From: Bacteroidales bacterium
GTDB lineage: Bacteria > Bacteroidota > Bacteroidia > Bacteroidales > Tenuifilaceae
NCBI GenBank assembly: GCA_013376985.1
Contig: JACABB010000022.1
Span: 1 to 64,000, forward strand
Length of the DNA: 64,000 bases
Reading direction: 5' to 3'
Every line of letters begins with the position of its first letter. Within the stretch, counting starts at the first letter, position 1. A model generated the notes under the pieces. The model worked only from the letters and a program-made list of their open reading frames with translations, had not been told where the DNA came from and did not search any database. The translations under genes and the position numbers were made by a program. Below are positions 24,025 to 35,908 of this stretch, in pieces.

Positions 24025-25071
24025 TTAATTATTTTCGGGTCTTAGCTTGCGTACAGCCTCCCCAGTAACCCACATTTCCGATTCTCGAAGTTCCTTTAGT
24101 TCCTTGTCAAGTTTCACACGATAATCGGATTTGCTGTTCGAATCGATGGATCGTTGAGCCTCATTTCCGCATTCTACCTCATTGTATAGTTCTTCAAAAA
24201 CAGGCTTTGCTGCATCACGGAATTTTTTCCACCAATCAAGTGCTCCACGTTGCGCAGTGGTTGAACAGTTAGCATACATCCAATCCATTCCGTTTTCGGC
24301 AACAAGTGGCATTAAACTTTGTGTTAACTCTTCAACGGTTTCATTAAATGCCTCGGAGGGTGAGTGTCCTTTGCTACGCAAAACATCATATTGAGCAGCA
24401 AAAATTCCTTGAATAGCCCCCATAAGAGTACCACGTTCACCTGTAAGATCTGAGTAAACCTCACGTTTAAAATCTGTTTCAAAAAGGTAACCTGAACCAA
24501 CACCAATTCCTAGCGAAACTACTCTATCCCAAGCTTTCCCTGTTGCATCCTGAAAAATAGCATAGCTGGAATTGAGCCCTCTTCCTTGCAAGAACATTCT
24601 TCGTAAGCTGGTTCCTGATCCTTTTGGTGCAACAAGTATTACATCTACATCAGCTGGTGGAATAATTCCTGTACGCTCCTTGAAGGTTATCCCAAATCCA
24701 TGGGAAAAGTAAAGGGCTTTACCAGCAGTAAGGTTTTTTTTGAGGGTAGGCCAAAGTTCAATCTGACCAGCATCGGATAGCAGAAACTGTATGATTGTTC
24801 CACGCTGACAAGCCTCTTCGATATCAAAAAGTGTTTTTCCTGGAATCCAGCCATCGCTAACAGCTTTATCCCATGATTTGGAATTATTTCGTTGTCCAAT
24901 GATTACATTAAAACCATTATCACGCAGATTTAATGACTGCCCTGGGCCTTGAACGCCGTACCCTATGATTGCAATTGTTTCTTTTTTTAGTGTGTCCAAT
25001 GCTTTTAACAAAGGATACTCTTCACGAGTTACTACATTTTCTAATGTTGATCCAAATTTAATTTTCGCCAT
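24025..25071 (-). CDS. ilvC: Ketol-acid reductoisomerase
   Basis: 348 residues. Converts 2-acetolactate or 2-aceto-2-hydroxybutyrate to the dihydroxy acids with NAD(P)H and Mg2+, step two of valine/isoleucine synthesis. The N-terminal Rossmann fold shows IIGYGVQGPGQSLNLRDNG. The knotted C-terminal half contains the metal ligands in LTGERGTLMGA and the EELTQ region. Typical Bacteroidota-type KARI. Last gene of the ilvDBNC cluster, 55 bp after ilvN. Confidence 0.96.
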   Translation of the reverse strand: MAKIKFGSTLENVVTREEYPLLKALDTLKKETIAIIGYGVQGPGQSLNLRDNGFNVIIGQRNNSKSWDKAVSDGWIPGKTLFDIEEACQRGTIIQFLLSDAGQIELWPTLKKNLTAGKALYFSHGFGITFKERTGIIPPADVDVILVAPKGSGTSLRRMFLQGRGLNSSYAIFQDATGKAWDRVVSLGIGVGSGYLFETDFKREVYSDLTGERGTLMGAIQGIFAAQYDVLRSKGHSPSEAFNETVEELTQSLMPLVAENGMDWMYANCSTTAQRGALDWWKKFRDAAKPVFEELYNEVECGNEAQRSIDSNSKSDYRVKLDKELKELRESEMWVTGEAVRKLRPENN

Positions 25072-25126
25072 TGTAGTGTTAGTTAATGTAAATGAATGAT
25101 TTAGTTCTATTTTTTAGATTTTTTAT

Positions 25127-25666
25127 TTAAATTTTGGCTAGGAGAGCATCCCTTTGAATTAGGAATTCTGATAGCTTTTCAATTGGAGATCGAGTTATAG
25201 CAACCCTTCCCGAGCGAATGAACTGTAGGACACCGTACTCGGTTAACCCATTAAATAGCTCTTGGGTTTCTTCCTTGTGTCCCGTTTTTTCAATGACTGT
25301 ATATTCGGGGGTGATTTCCAAAATTCGAGCATTGTGTTGTCGAATCATTTTTTCCAATTGATCAGTTTCCATTAATGCTTTGGTTGGCACCTTATACAAA
25401 GCAATTTCCTGAAATATCATTTCGTCGTTTGTATGGTAGAATGCTTTAAGTATATCAACCTGTTTTTCAATTTGTTTGGTGATGTTAATGACCTTTTCCT
25501 TTTCGTCGTTTACAACAATTGTTAGTTTGAAAATCCCTTTAATTGCAGATTCAGAAGCAGTTATGCTTTCGATGTTAACTTTTCTACGGGTAAATACAAT
25601 AGTCATTCTGTTAAGTAAACCGATATGGTTTTCGCTATATGCTGATATGATATACTCTTGTTTCAT
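25127..25666 (-). CDS. ilvN: Acetolactate synthase small (regulatory) subunit
   Basis: 179 residues. An N-terminal ACT domain (YIISAYSENHIGLLNRMTIVFTRR) normally binds valine for feedback inhibition; the C-terminal ALS_ss domain follows (residues about 90-175). Partner of the large subunit encoded 11 bp upstream. Confidence 0.95.
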   Translation of the reverse strand: MKQEYIISAYSENHIGLLNRMTIVFTRRKVNIESITASESAIKGIFKLTIVVNDEKEKVINITKQIEKQVDILKAFYHTNDEMIFQEIALYKVPTKALMETDQLEKMIRQHNARILEITPEYTVIEKTGHKEETQELFNGLTEYGVLQFIRSGRVAITRSPIEKLSEFLIQRDALLAKI

Positions 25667-25677
25667 TTTTCTTTAAA

Positions 25678-27468
25678 TTAGTTACTTGATTTAATATCAT
25701 TTACGCATAGTAAAATATCTGAAACCGATGCACCTGCAGGAACCATTGGGAAGATATTATCTTCTTTTTCGACCATTACTTCTACTATGTAAGATCCTTT
25801 TGATTCAAGCATCGTTTGTAAAGCTTTATTAAGATCTTTGCGTTTGTTTACCAGTTGTCCCGGTATTCCGTATGCAGCTGCAACTTTAACAAAATCGGGA
25901 CTGAAAATTTCAGTAAATGAATACCTTTTCTCAAAGAAGAGTTCTTGCCATTGCCTCACCATTCCTAAAAAACGGTTATTTAGAACAACAATCTTAACTG
26001 GCACTTTTTCTTGTGCAATGGTCCCGAACTCTTGAATTGTCATCTGTAACCCTCCATCTCCAACAAAAAGTACCACTTCACGATCTGGAATGCCTAATTT
26101 AGCACCCATCGCAGCGGGTAACCCAAATCCCATTGTCCCTAAACCTCCCGATGTGATATGACTACGTGAAGTGGCAAATTTTGAATACCGGGCTGCAGCC
26201 ATTTGATTTTGACCTACATCACTTACAATAATGGCCGAACTATTTGTTAACTCTGAAACCTTATTTACAACCTCGGCCATTCCAATCCCCAATGTTTCAG
26301 GGTTAAGATCGGAACTTATTATTTTCTTCATTTCAATTTCATGGGCATCTTTAAATTCATTAACCCATGATAGATGTTTCTTTTTTTCAGCTAACAGATG
26401 TAATAGTTTTAGAATCCTTTTTGCATCCCCAAGCAGTGCAATATCTGATTTTACATTCTTGTTAATTTCAGCAGGATCAATTTCTATATGAATTACTTTA
26501 GCTTGTTTTGCATATGTTTTAAGATTTCCAGTAACACGATCATCAAAGCGCATACCGACTGCAATTAAAACATCGCATTCATTGGTTTTGATATTGGGAC
26601 CGTAATTCCCATGCATTCCTAGCATCCCCATATTTAATGGATGATTTGTTTTAATAGCTGAGAGTCCAAGAAGAGTACCCGCAGCTGGTATCCCCGTTTT
26701 TTCAATAAATTGTTTCAGTTCCTTTTCGGCTCTCGATAGAAGAATACCTTGACCATAAAGCAGGTACGGTTTTTTAGCACTATTTATTAGATCCGCTGCT
26801 TGGTTTAATTTTTCTTTATTGACAGGAAATTCTGGTATATAACTTCTTATTTTATGGCATTTAGCGTATTTATATTTAAACTTACCTACCTGAGCATTTT
26901 TGGTAATATCAATGAGCACGGGTCCTGGTCGACCAGTTGCGGCGATATAAAAAGCTTTGGCAATTGTAGATGGAATTTCATCGGGCGAGGTAATTTGGTA
27001 ATTCCATTTGGTAATAGGCATTGAAATGCCAATAATATCTGATTCTTGGAAGGCGTCTGAACCCAATAGGGGTGAGGCAACCTGACCGGTAATGCAAACC
27101 AAAGGTGTTGAATCAATCATTGCATCAGCAATACCAGTTATTAAATTTGTAGCCCCTGGCCCAGATGTAACTAAACAAACTCCAGTTTTTCCAGTTGCAC
27201 GGGCATATCCTTGTGCAGCATGAACAGCACCCTGTTCATGCCTAGTTAGTATGTGACGTAGGACATTTCGGTAATCGTACAATGCGTCATAAATTGGCAT
27301 GATCTGTCCACCTGGATATCCAAAAATAATTTCAGTTCCTTCCTCAATAAGCGATCTGATTACTGCTTCGCTTCCCGATATTTCAACATTTTGTTGTTTC
27401 GACCTTTTGGTTTCTTTTTCTTTAGCAGTCATAACTATTGTGATAATTTGCTTTTTATCATTCGTCAA
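25678..27468 (-). CDS. ilvB: Acetolactate synthase large subunit
   Basis: 596 residues. Thiamine-diphosphate enzyme that condenses two pyruvates, or pyruvate with 2-oxobutyrate. Visible: catalytic glutamate in TRHEQGAVHAAQGYARATG, the FAD-binding central domain (LLGMHGNYGPNIKTNECD), and the ThDP/Mg motif beginning GDGGLQM and ending LNN. A short N-terminal extension precedes SGSEAVIRSL; an in-frame ATG at 27432 is an alternative start. The start at 27468 is only 4 bases after the ilvD stop, suggesting coupled translation. Confidence 0.95.
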   Translation of the reverse strand: MTNDKKQIITIVMTAKEKETKRSKQQNVEISGSEAVIRSLIEEGTEIIFGYPGGQIMPIYDALYDYRNVLRHILTRHEQGAVHAAQGYARATGKTGVCLVTSGPGATNLITGIADAMIDSTPLVCITGQVASPLLGSDAFQESDIIGISMPITKWNYQITSPDEIPSTIAKAFYIAATGRPGPVLIDITKNAQVGKFKYKYAKCHKIRSYIPEFPVNKEKLNQAADLINSAKKPYLLYGQGILLSRAEKELKQFIEKTGIPAAGTLLGLSAIKTNHPLNMGMLGMHGNYGPNIKTNECDVLIAVGMRFDDRVTGNLKTYAKQAKVIHIEIDPAEINKNVKSDIALLGDAKRILKLLHLLAEKKKHLSWVNEFKDAHEIEMKKIISSDLNPETLGIGMAEVVNKVSELTNSSAIIVSDVGQNQMAAARYSKFATSRSHITSGGLGTMGFGLPAAMGAKLGIPDREVVLFVGDGGLQMTIQEFGTIAQEKVPVKIVVLNNRFLGMVRQWQELFFEKRYSFTEIFSPDFVKVAAAYGIPGQLVNKRKDLNKALQTMLESKGSYIVEVMVEKEDNIFPMVPAGASVSDILLCVNDIKSSN

Positions 27469-27472
27469 CCCT

Positions 27473-29302
27473 TCAATCTATTTCTCTTATTGCACCCTTA
27501 TCGGCTGATGAAACATGCTTTGCATAAATTTTAAGGGAATTTGGGATCACTCTTATTCTAGCTTGAGGACTATAAGCCGCTTTAGCCCTATTGGTTTCAA
27601 TATCTCTTCGAAGTTTCAATTCATTTTCGCTTACCAAAAGATCAATTGACCTATTAGTAATATCAATTACAATCTTATCATTGTCTCTAATCAGTGCAAT
27701 TTCACCCCCAGCAGCAGCCTCTGGTGATACATGACCAATAGAAAGACCTGAAGTTCCACCAGAAAAACGCCCATCAGTTATTAGGGCACAGACCTTATCG
27801 AGTTTTAAACTTTTTAAATATGATGTTGGATAAAGCATCTCTTGCATACCTGGGCCACCTTTTGGACCCTCGTAGCGGATTACAACAACATCTCCCGGAT
27901 TAACTTTTCCTCTTAAAATGCCATTTACAGCATCATCCTGCGATTCAAATACCCTTGCAATTCCTTCGAAATGGAAAAGGGATGAATCAACGCCTGCCGT
28001 TTTTACGATACAACCGTTGGTGGCAATATTCCCATACAACACAGCGAGTCCACCATCTTTTTGATAAGCATTCTCTGTATTACGAATACATCCCGATACA
28101 CGGTTGTTGTCAAGTTCATTGTAATGTATATTTTGAGATCCCATAACTAGATTGAATCTATGAGCGGGTGAGCTACTATATAGTTCTATTGCTTCTGGGA
28201 TAACTTTTGGACTTACAATATCATAATATTCAATGGCTTGTTTAAGACTTAATCCATCAACTCTGTGAATTGAAGTATCAATTAATTTTGCCCTGTCCAA
28301 TTCACCTAAAATGGAAATTATTCCACCGGCTCGGTTTACATCCTCAATATGGTACTGTGAGCTTGGGGAAACTTTGCAAAGACATGGTGTTTTTCTGGAT
28401 AGAATATCAATATCTTTCATGGAGAAGTCTACCCCTGCCTCATTTGCAATTGCGAGTAAGTGAAGAACAGTATTTGTTGATCCACCCATGGCAATATCCA
28501 GAGTCATAGCATTGAAAAAGGCTTTCTTAGAAGCAATCTGACGAGGCAATACCCTTTCATTTCCATTGTTATAGTATTCATTAGCCATTTCAACAATCCT
28601 ATTCGCTGCTTTTTCGAAGAGTTTTAACCTATTGGAATGGGTTGCCACAATAGTGCCATTTCCGGGTAACGATAATCCCAATGCCTCGGTGAGGCAATTC
28701 ATGCTATTAGCGGTAAACATGCCCGAGCAAGAACCACAGGTAGGACACGCAGATTGCTCAACTTTAGCAAGATCAGAGTTGCTCACCGTTGCATCAGCAC
28801 CCATAACCATTGCATCTACTAGATCTAATTTTCGATCTCCTAAAATGCCTGCTTCCATTGGCCCACCTGAAACAAAGATTGTTGGAATGTTTAACCTCAT
28901 GGTAGCCATTAGCATTCCGGGAGTAATCTTATCACAGTTACTTATACAAATTAGCGCATCCGCTTTATGGGCATTAGCCATGAACTCAACGCTATCGGCA
29001 ATTAAATCTCTTGAGGGCAATGAGTATAACATTCCATCATGTCCCATAGCAATTCCATCGTCAATAGCAATAGTGTTAAATTCTGCTGCGAAGCAACCTT
29101 GTTCTTCAATAATTTTTTTTACAAGTTGACCAACTGAATGAAGATGGGCATGTCCAGGTACAAATTGGGTAAACGAATTGGCAATGGCTATCAACGGTTT
29201 ACCAAATTGCTCCTCTTTCATTCCGTTTGCACGCCATAAGCTGCGAGCACCAGCCATTTTTCTGGTTTTTGTAAATGTCTCGCTGCGGAGTGGAATTTTC
29301 AT
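27473..29302 (-). CDS. ilvD: Dihydroxy-acid dehydratase
   Basis: 609 residues. Fe-S enzyme that dehydrates the dihydroxy acids to 2-oxoisovalerate and 2-oxo-3-methylvalerate. Cluster-binding cysteines are in [10 protein letters not shown] and [17 protein letters not shown]; the carboxylated lysine region lies near [11 protein letters not shown]; the C-terminal [12 protein letters not shown] and [22 protein letters not shown] motifs are standard. First gene of the minus-strand ilvDBNC cluster. I see no leader peptide or attenuator upstream. Confidence 0.96.
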   Translation of the reverse strand: MKIPLRSETFTKTRKMAGARSLWRANGMKEEQFGKPLIAIANSFTQFVPGHAHLHSVGQLVKKIIEEQGCFAAEFNTIAIDDGIAMGHDGMLYSLPSRDLIADSVEFMANAHKADALICISNCDKITPGMLMATMRLNIPTIFVSGGPMEAGILGDRKLDLVDAMVMGADATVSNSDLAKVEQSACPTCGSCSGMFTANSMNCLTEALGLSLPGNGTIVATHSNRLKLFEKAANRIVEMANEYYNNGNERVLPRQIASKKAFFNAMTLDIAMGGSTNTVLHLLAIANEAGVDFSMKDIDILSRKTPCLCKVSPSSQYHIEDVNRAGGIISILGELDRAKLIDTSIHRVDGLSLKQAIEYYDIVSPKVIPEAIELYSSSPAHRFNLVMGSQNIHYNELDNNRVSGCIRNTENAYQKDGGLAVLYGNIATNGCIVKTAGVDSSLFHFEGIARVFESQDDAVNGILRGKVNPGDVVVIRYEGPKGGPGMQEMLYPTSYLKSLKLDKVCALITDGRFSGGTSGLSIGHVSPEAAAGGEIALIRDNDKIVIDITNRSIDLLVSENELKLRRDIETNRAKAAYSPQARIRVIPNSLKIYAKHVSSADKGAIREID

Positions 29303-29579
29303 TTAGCTAGATTTTATATTTTAATCTTTATTCAGATTTAAAAAGAATACATCTTCTTATTCTAAATGTGTTGTTAAGAATAGGAGATGTTGTTATTCAT
29401 AAAAAATTTATATTTGTCGATCATCCTTTTGTGCAGCGAATGTATTTTTATATAAACCGCTTCCCAAACCATAAATTTTGGTTTTTACGTTTTGTAAGAT
29501 CATGTTTATAAAATTGTTTTGTTTGTTAAAAAGTTGATATACAAATAAATATACTAATTAATTTTTTTAAGAGATTACA

Positions 29580-31136
29580 ATGTCCAACGGAAATATCGAC
29601 CCTTTATACTATCTGATTAAATCGCTAACTAAAGCGGAAAAGAGATCTTTTAAGATATTTGCTTGCCGTAATGGGAATCCCGAAGATCTAAAGTTTATAA
29701 AGCTTTTTGATCTAATTGATAAGCACAAAGAGTATGATGAGGATAAAATTTTAGAGAAAGAGCCACTGATTAAACCAGCACAACTATCGAACCTTAAAGC
29801 TCATCTATACAAGCAGATACTTCAAAGTTTACGGATCTCAAATCCCGAGAATAGCATATACCTTTCCATAAGGGAGATGGTTGATTACACGCAGCTTCTT
29901 TATAATAGGTGTTTGTATGACCAGAGTTTGAAGATGCTTGAGAAGGCTAAGGCTTTGGCTATAAAATATGATAAGAATTACCTACTATTTGAAATACTTG
30001 ATTTAGAGAAGAAGTTGGTGGCAAGATTTCTGAAAACCAATATTGATGAACGGGTTACTGCACTGATTGGCGAAGTTGATGTTATAAAGGAAAAACTATC
30101 GAATATTACCGATTTTTCCAACCTCACCCTAAAGCTATACTCTTTCTATATCAAGATCGGTTTTATAAGGAATCAGAAGGAGTTTGAGATTGCGAACAAT
30201 TTCCTATATAGTACAATTCCTGTCTTCAAGGAGGAGTTACTTTCTTTTAGTGAAAAGATGCACCTGTATAACTCTTTTACAGGGTATTTCTTTTTTACAC
30301 AAGATTTTCAGAGGGGTTATGAGTATGCACAAAAGTTGGTAAACCATTTTGACTCAAATACGCAGTACATTATTCCTAAAATCGAAATGTATATCAGAGC
30401 CATTAATAACCTGTTAATGGCTCAATCAAAGCTATCGAAGTATGATGAGTTTCTTGTGACTGTCGATAAATTTGATTCTATAGCTAAACTTCCAGATTTA
30501 ACAATTACCCCAAACCTTGACTTGTTGCTTTTCAAGTACGGTGCAACACATAAAATTAATCAGTACTTTCTGTTGGGTGAGTTTGCCAAAGGATCTAACA
30601 TAATACCAGATATCGCAAAGGATCTTGAAAAATTTGCCGATAGGCTCGATAAACATTACATTCTGATTTTTTATTACAAATTTGCTTGTATGTATTTTGG
30701 TGATTCTCAGTGGCAAAAGTCTACCTATTGGCTTAATCAGATTATCAACGATAGGGAAACAGACCTCCGCTCCGATATTCATTGTTTTGCACGAATACTG
30801 AGCCTTATAAGTCACTACGAGTTGAATAACTTAGATTTGATTGATTACCATATTAAGTCAACCTACCGGTTCCTAGCAAAGAAGGATGATCTACACCATT
30901 TTCAGAAGATTGTACTTAAGTTCCTGAAGCGACTTGGAAAAATAACTGAAGCTCAACTTCCCGATGCGTTCAAAGATCTTCATATGCAGTTACATCCTCT
31001 TGAACAAACTGTTTACGAAAAGCGGGCCTTTATGTACTTTGATATGCTTTCGTGGCTCGAAAGCAAGATTTACAAACGGACTGTTGGTGAAATAATCCAA
31101 GAGAAAACGCAGAAAAGGATAAATCACTTTTATTAA
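29580..31136 (+). CDS. TPR-like helical-repeat protein
   Basis: 518 residues, no signal peptide. The protein is almost entirely alpha-helical with degenerate tetratricopeptide-like pairs (for example YTQLLYNRCLYDQSLKMLEKAKALAIKYDKNYLLFE in two parts). The start SNGNIDPLYYLIKSLTKAEKRSFKIFA is a conserved opening I associate with uncharacterised Bacteroidota proteins. Likely a cytoplasmic scaffold or regulator; function unknown. Transcribed divergently from ilvD and convergently with trmD. Confidence 0.8.
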   Translation: MSNGNIDPLYYLIKSLTKAEKRSFKIFACRNGNPEDLKFIKLFDLIDKHKEYDEDKILEKEPLIKPAQLSNLKAHLYKQILQSLRISNPENSIYLSIREMVDYTQLLYNRCLYDQSLKMLEKAKALAIKYDKNYLLFEILDLEKKLVARFLKTNIDERVTALIGEVDVIKEKLSNITDFSNLTLKLYSFYIKIGFIRNQKEFEIANNFLYSTIPVFKEELLSFSEKMHLYNSFTGYFFFTQDFQRGYEYAQKLVNHFDSNTQYIIPKIEMYIRAINNLLMAQSKLSKYDEFLVTVDKFDSIAKLPDLTITPNLDLLLFKYGATHKINQYFLLGEFAKGSNIIPDIAKDLEKFADRLDKHYILIFYYKFACMYFGDSQWQKSTYWLNQIINDRETDLRSDIHCFARILSLISHYELNNLDLIDYHIKSTYRFLAKKDDLHHFQKIVLKFLKRLGKITEAQLPDAFKDLHMQLHPLEQTVYEKRAFMYFDMLSWLESKIYKRTVGEIIQEKTQKRINHFY

Positions 31137-31155
31137 ACCATTTTGTAAATCAATA

Positions 31156-31839
31156 TCAATCATTCTCTTTTAGTAAATCAGGCCTTAGCTTTCGAGTACG
31201 TTCATAGGATTGGTCCATCTGCCATTTCTCAATCTCCTTAAAATTGCCTGAAAGCAAAATATCAGGAACCTTCCACCCATTAAACTCAGCTGGGCGGGTA
31301 TAAACAGGGGGTGCAAGCAAATTATCCTGAAATGAATCCGTAAGAGCCGATGTTTCATCGGAAAGTACGCCAGGTACAAGCCTCACAATACTATCAACAA
31401 TAACAGCCGCAGCCAACTCTCCGCCAGAAAGCACATAATCCCCAATTGAAATCTCCCTTGTAACCAAATGCTCCCTAACTCTATGATCTACACCCTTATA
31501 ATGGCCACATAAAATTAGAATATTCTTTTTAGTACTTAGCTGATTGGCTATCTTCTGATTAAAAGGCTCACCATCGGGTGATGTATAAATAATCTCATCG
31601 TAAACCCTTTCACCCTTCAACTTCTCAATAGCTTTATAAATTGGCTCCACCATCATCACCATCCCAGCATCAGGGCCAAAAGCATAATCATCAATAGTTC
31701 TGTGCTTATTGGTAGTAAAATCCCTTAAATGATTTAACACAATCTCAACCAGCCCTTTAGTTTGAGCACGCTTAATAATTGAATGCCCCAAAGGACTTTC
31801 AAGAAGCTCGGGCAAAACGCTAATAATATCAATCCTCAT
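31156..31839 (-). CDS. trmD: tRNA (guanine-37-N1) methyltransferase
   Basis: About 227 residues from the second of two adjacent ATGs (31839; the other is at 31842), which gives the canonical [13 protein letters not shown] start. SPOUT-class knotted methyltransferase that makes m1G37 and prevents frameshifting. Signature segments are [15 protein letters not shown] and [12 protein letters not shown]; the C-terminal domain has [18 protein letters not shown]. Monocistronic here; the rimM/rpsP/rplS neighbours common in other phyla are absent. Confidence 0.96.
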   Translation of the reverse strand: MRIDIISVLPELLESPLGHSIIKRAQTKGLVEIVLNHLRDFTTNKHRTIDDYAFGPDAGMVMMVEPIYKAIEKLKGERVYDEIIYTSPDGEPFNQKIANQLSTKKNILILCGHYKGVDHRVREHLVTREISIGDYVLSGGELAAAVIVDSIVRLVPGVLSDETSALTDSFQDNLLAPPVYTRPAEFNGWKVPDILLSGNFKEIEKWQMDQSYERTRKLRPDLLKEND

Positions 31840-31858
31840 CATACCTTCAATTGTTCAG

Positions 31859-31866
31859 CAAAGTTA
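31859..31866 (-). promoter_or_regulatory. -7 box of trmD
   Basis: On the minus strand this reads TAACTTTG, an exact TAnnTTTG match, 17-20 bases upstream of the start codons. No standard -33 TTTG at N19; a TTTG lies closer. Moderate support. Confidence 0.45.
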
Positions 31867-31896
31867 ACAATAAACAAACATATACACCTTAGATGC

Positions 31897-31921
31897 CAAT
31901 AATCGCATTTTGCGATTATTG
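31897..31921. repeat. Mini-hairpin family, longest stem (copy 4)
   Basis: CAATAATCGCA (31897-31907) pairs perfectly with TGCGATTATTG (31911-31921) around a TTT loop, giving an 11-bp stem built on the same ATCGCA/TGCGAT core as copies at 1597, 4529 and 14348. It lies in the 300-bp divergent region between trmD and the DUF349 gene, which otherwise shows no gene. No T-tract follows. Confidence 0.65.
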
Positions 31922-32147
31922 TATTATAAACAGATTATTAAAATACGCCTAACAGGAACTCACATAGAACACCTTATTGTCGTTTGATTTTCTTCATGTT
32001 TCCAGAGTAAAAACTTATAGAATAGCAGTTTTTCCATTAAAATGTTTGAGTCTTACCACATAATGCTTATTTTCGTGTGCTATATAATTAAGCAACGTTC
32101 CTATTAAAATAATGCTTTACAGTTAGTTAATTTATTTATCGAAACTC

Positions 32148-34184
32148 ATGAATAGTAATGATCTGAATGATCCTAACATGGATCAGAAGTTCGGCAATGC
32201 CGAAAATACTGCAGTTTCCTCCGAAAACAGCACAGAACAACCTTCTAGTGAAAATGAAAATGTAGGTACTGAACCTACTGGTAAAACTGTAAGTGAACCT
32301 GCAATGCAGGAAAATAAAACAACCCATCAATTACACGAAGAGGATGAGGAACTTGATGAAGGCCTTAGCCCAATTGTAATTGATGATGAGATTGTTCATC
32401 TTGATGATGATGAATCGGAAGAATTCTCAGACGATGATCATGATGGTACTCCTGTTCAGATTGGGGATTATAGCGCAATGTCGAAGGCGGAGCTGGTTGA
32501 AGCATTAAAAGTGCTTTTAACCGAAAAGCCCATTCAAATAATAAGAGCGGATGTAGAAATCATTAAAATTAACTTCTACAAAAAGCACAAAGCAGAAATT
32601 GAGAAAAAACGTAAAGAGTTTGTTGATAATGGTGGTACAATTGAGCAATTCATTGCACCTGAAGATTTGTATGAACCACAAATTAAGGAGTTGCTGAAAG
32701 AATATCGCGATTTACGTTCAAAATACAATAAAGATTTTGAGGTTAAAAAAACACATAACCTCGAAGAGAAACAGAAGATCATTGAAACGATTAAGGAACT
32801 GGTTAACAAGTCCGACTCTGTAAACCAAACATTCCAGGAATTTAGAGAATTACAACAACGTTGGAGAGAAATTGGTCCTGTACCTCAATCAAATTTGAAC
32901 GATTTGTGGGAGACATACCACCATCATGTTCAGAATTTTTATGATTACGTAAAAATCAATAAGGATTTACGCGACTTAGATCTAAAGCGGAATCTTGAGG
33001 AAAAAATATTGCTATGCGAAAAAGCTGAAGAGCTACTTTTAGAATCTTCGGTTATAACCGCCTTCAAGAAACTCCAGAAATATCATAATCAGTGGAGAGA
33101 AATTGGCCCTGTTCCTAAGGAGCATAGAACCGAATTATGGGAGCGCTTAAAAGAGGCCACCGCAAAAATCAATAAAAAACATCAGGATTATTTTGAGGGG
33201 TTACGCGATGAGCAAAAGAGAAACCTTGATGCTAAGGTAGCCCTTTGCGAAAAGGCAGAAGAGCTTTCAACCCTTGCAATTACATCGAATAAGGAGTGGA
33301 ATAAACGCTCCAAGGAGATGATTGATATACAAAAGGTTTGGAAAACAATTGGCTTTGCTCCTAAAAAGGATAATAATAAAATTTACGAGCGTTTTCGCTT
33401 GGCTTGCGATGCATTTTTCAATAGCAAGCGCGATTTCTATACCGATGCTCGCGAAGAGCAGCAGAATAACCTTCAGCTAAAAACGGAACTCTGCTTACAG
33501 GCTGAATCACTTAAGAATAGCAATGAGTGGAAAAAGGTTACCGAAGATTTAATTAGTCTTCAGAAACGTTGGAAGGAAATAGGCCCTATACCTAGAAAAT
33601 TTAGCGATGAGCTATGGAAACGTTTCCGTGCCGCATGTGATTTTTTCTTTAACCAAAAATCTCAACATTTTGCTCAGGTCGATAATAAATATGAGGATAA
33701 CCTAAAGGCAAAAGAACAGCTAATTGAGGAGATATCAGCTTATCAACTTGTTGAGGAGATTGAAGAAAACCTAAAGGTTCTTAAAGATTTTCAGAGACGT
33801 TGGGCGGAAATTGGATATGTTCCAATTCAGAATAAGGAATCAATTCAGAAGAGCTACCGGGATGCAATTAATAAGCATTTCGAGAGCCTTAAAATTGATG
33901 AATCAAAGCGTAATCTGCTTAGGTTTAAAACAAAACTCGATAATGTTCATGGCAACCCTCGTCAGGAGAATAAGGTTCGTCAGGAACGTGATAAACTCTT
34001 TAACAGGCTTAGACAGATTGAGGGTGATATCGTACTTTGGGAAAATAATATCGGTTTCTTTACCAAATCAAAGAATGCTGAGCAGATGATAAAGGATGTT
34101 GAGAATAAGATTCAGAAAGGTAAAGAGGAGATAAAAATGCTTGAGGAGAAAATTAAAATGATCGATAAACTCGACTTAGATTAA
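32148..34184 (+). CDS. DUF349-repeat coiled-coil protein
   Basis: 678 residues. Residues 1-110 are acidic and disordered, with runs of Asp/Glu. From about 225 to 600 there are five DUF349 units at ~78-residue spacing, each with the core LQ-RW-EIGPVP and a following helical pair (IGPVP near 240, 319 and 478; variants near 401 and 555). The C-terminus is a coiled coil (ENKIQKGKEEIKMLEEKIKM). Cytoplasmic; the family is linked to RNA/ribosome-associated functions in other bacteria only by distant homology. Lies 23 bp upstream of pyrG and is probably co-transcribed with it. Confidence 0.85.
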   Translation: MNSNDLNDPNMDQKFGNAENTAVSSENSTEQPSSENENVGTEPTGKTVSEPAMQENKTTHQLHEEDEELDEGLSPIVIDDEIVHLDDDESEEFSDDDHDGTPVQIGDYSAMSKAELVEALKVLLTEKPIQIIRADVEIIKINFYKKHKAEIEKKRKEFVDNGGTIEQFIAPEDLYEPQIKELLKEYRDLRSKYNKDFEVKKTHNLEEKQKIIETIKELVNKSDSVNQTFQEFRELQQRWREIGPVPQSNLNDLWETYHHHVQNFYDYVKINKDLRDLDLKRNLEEKILLCEKAEELLLESSVITAFKKLQKYHNQWREIGPVPKEHRTELWERLKEATAKINKKHQDYFEGLRDEQKRNLDAKVALCEKAEELSTLAITSNKEWNKRSKEMIDIQKVWKTIGFAPKKDNNKIYERFRLACDAFFNSKRDFYTDAREEQQNNLQLKTELCLQAESLKNSNEWKKVTEDLISLQKRWKEIGPIPRKFSDELWKRFRAACDFFFNQKSQHFAQVDNKYEDNLKAKEQLIEEISAYQLVEEIEENLKVLKDFQRRWAEIGYVPIQNKESIQKSYRDAINKHFESLKIDESKRNLLRFKTKLDNVHGNPRQENKVRQERDKLFNRLRQIEGDIVLWENNIGFFTKSKNAEQMIKDVENKIQKGKEEIKMLEEKIKMIDKLDLD

Positions 34185-34204
34185 GAACTCCCAATAAAAA
34201 CTAA

Positions 34205-35821
<1,617 letters not shown>

Positions 35822-35846
35822 CTATTTGATAAATTATTACATTTGT

Positions 35847-35875
35847 GCCGCCCTTTTTTAGGGTGGCTTCTTTTT
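35847..35875 (+). terminator. Terminator after pyrG
   Basis: GCCGCCC (35847-35853) and GGGTGGC (35861-35867) form a stem with one G-U pair and a T-rich loop, followed by TTCTTTTTG. It lies 25 bp after the stop of pyrG. Confidence 0.7.
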
Positions 35876-35908
35876 GTTTAGTAATTAACTATATACACAT
35901 AATATACA

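Noticed and set aside
29303-29579. Possible attenuator or riboswitch upstream of ilvD
   Set aside because: No leader peptide with Ile/Val/Leu codons, no T-box pattern and no terminator hairpin could be found on the minus strand.
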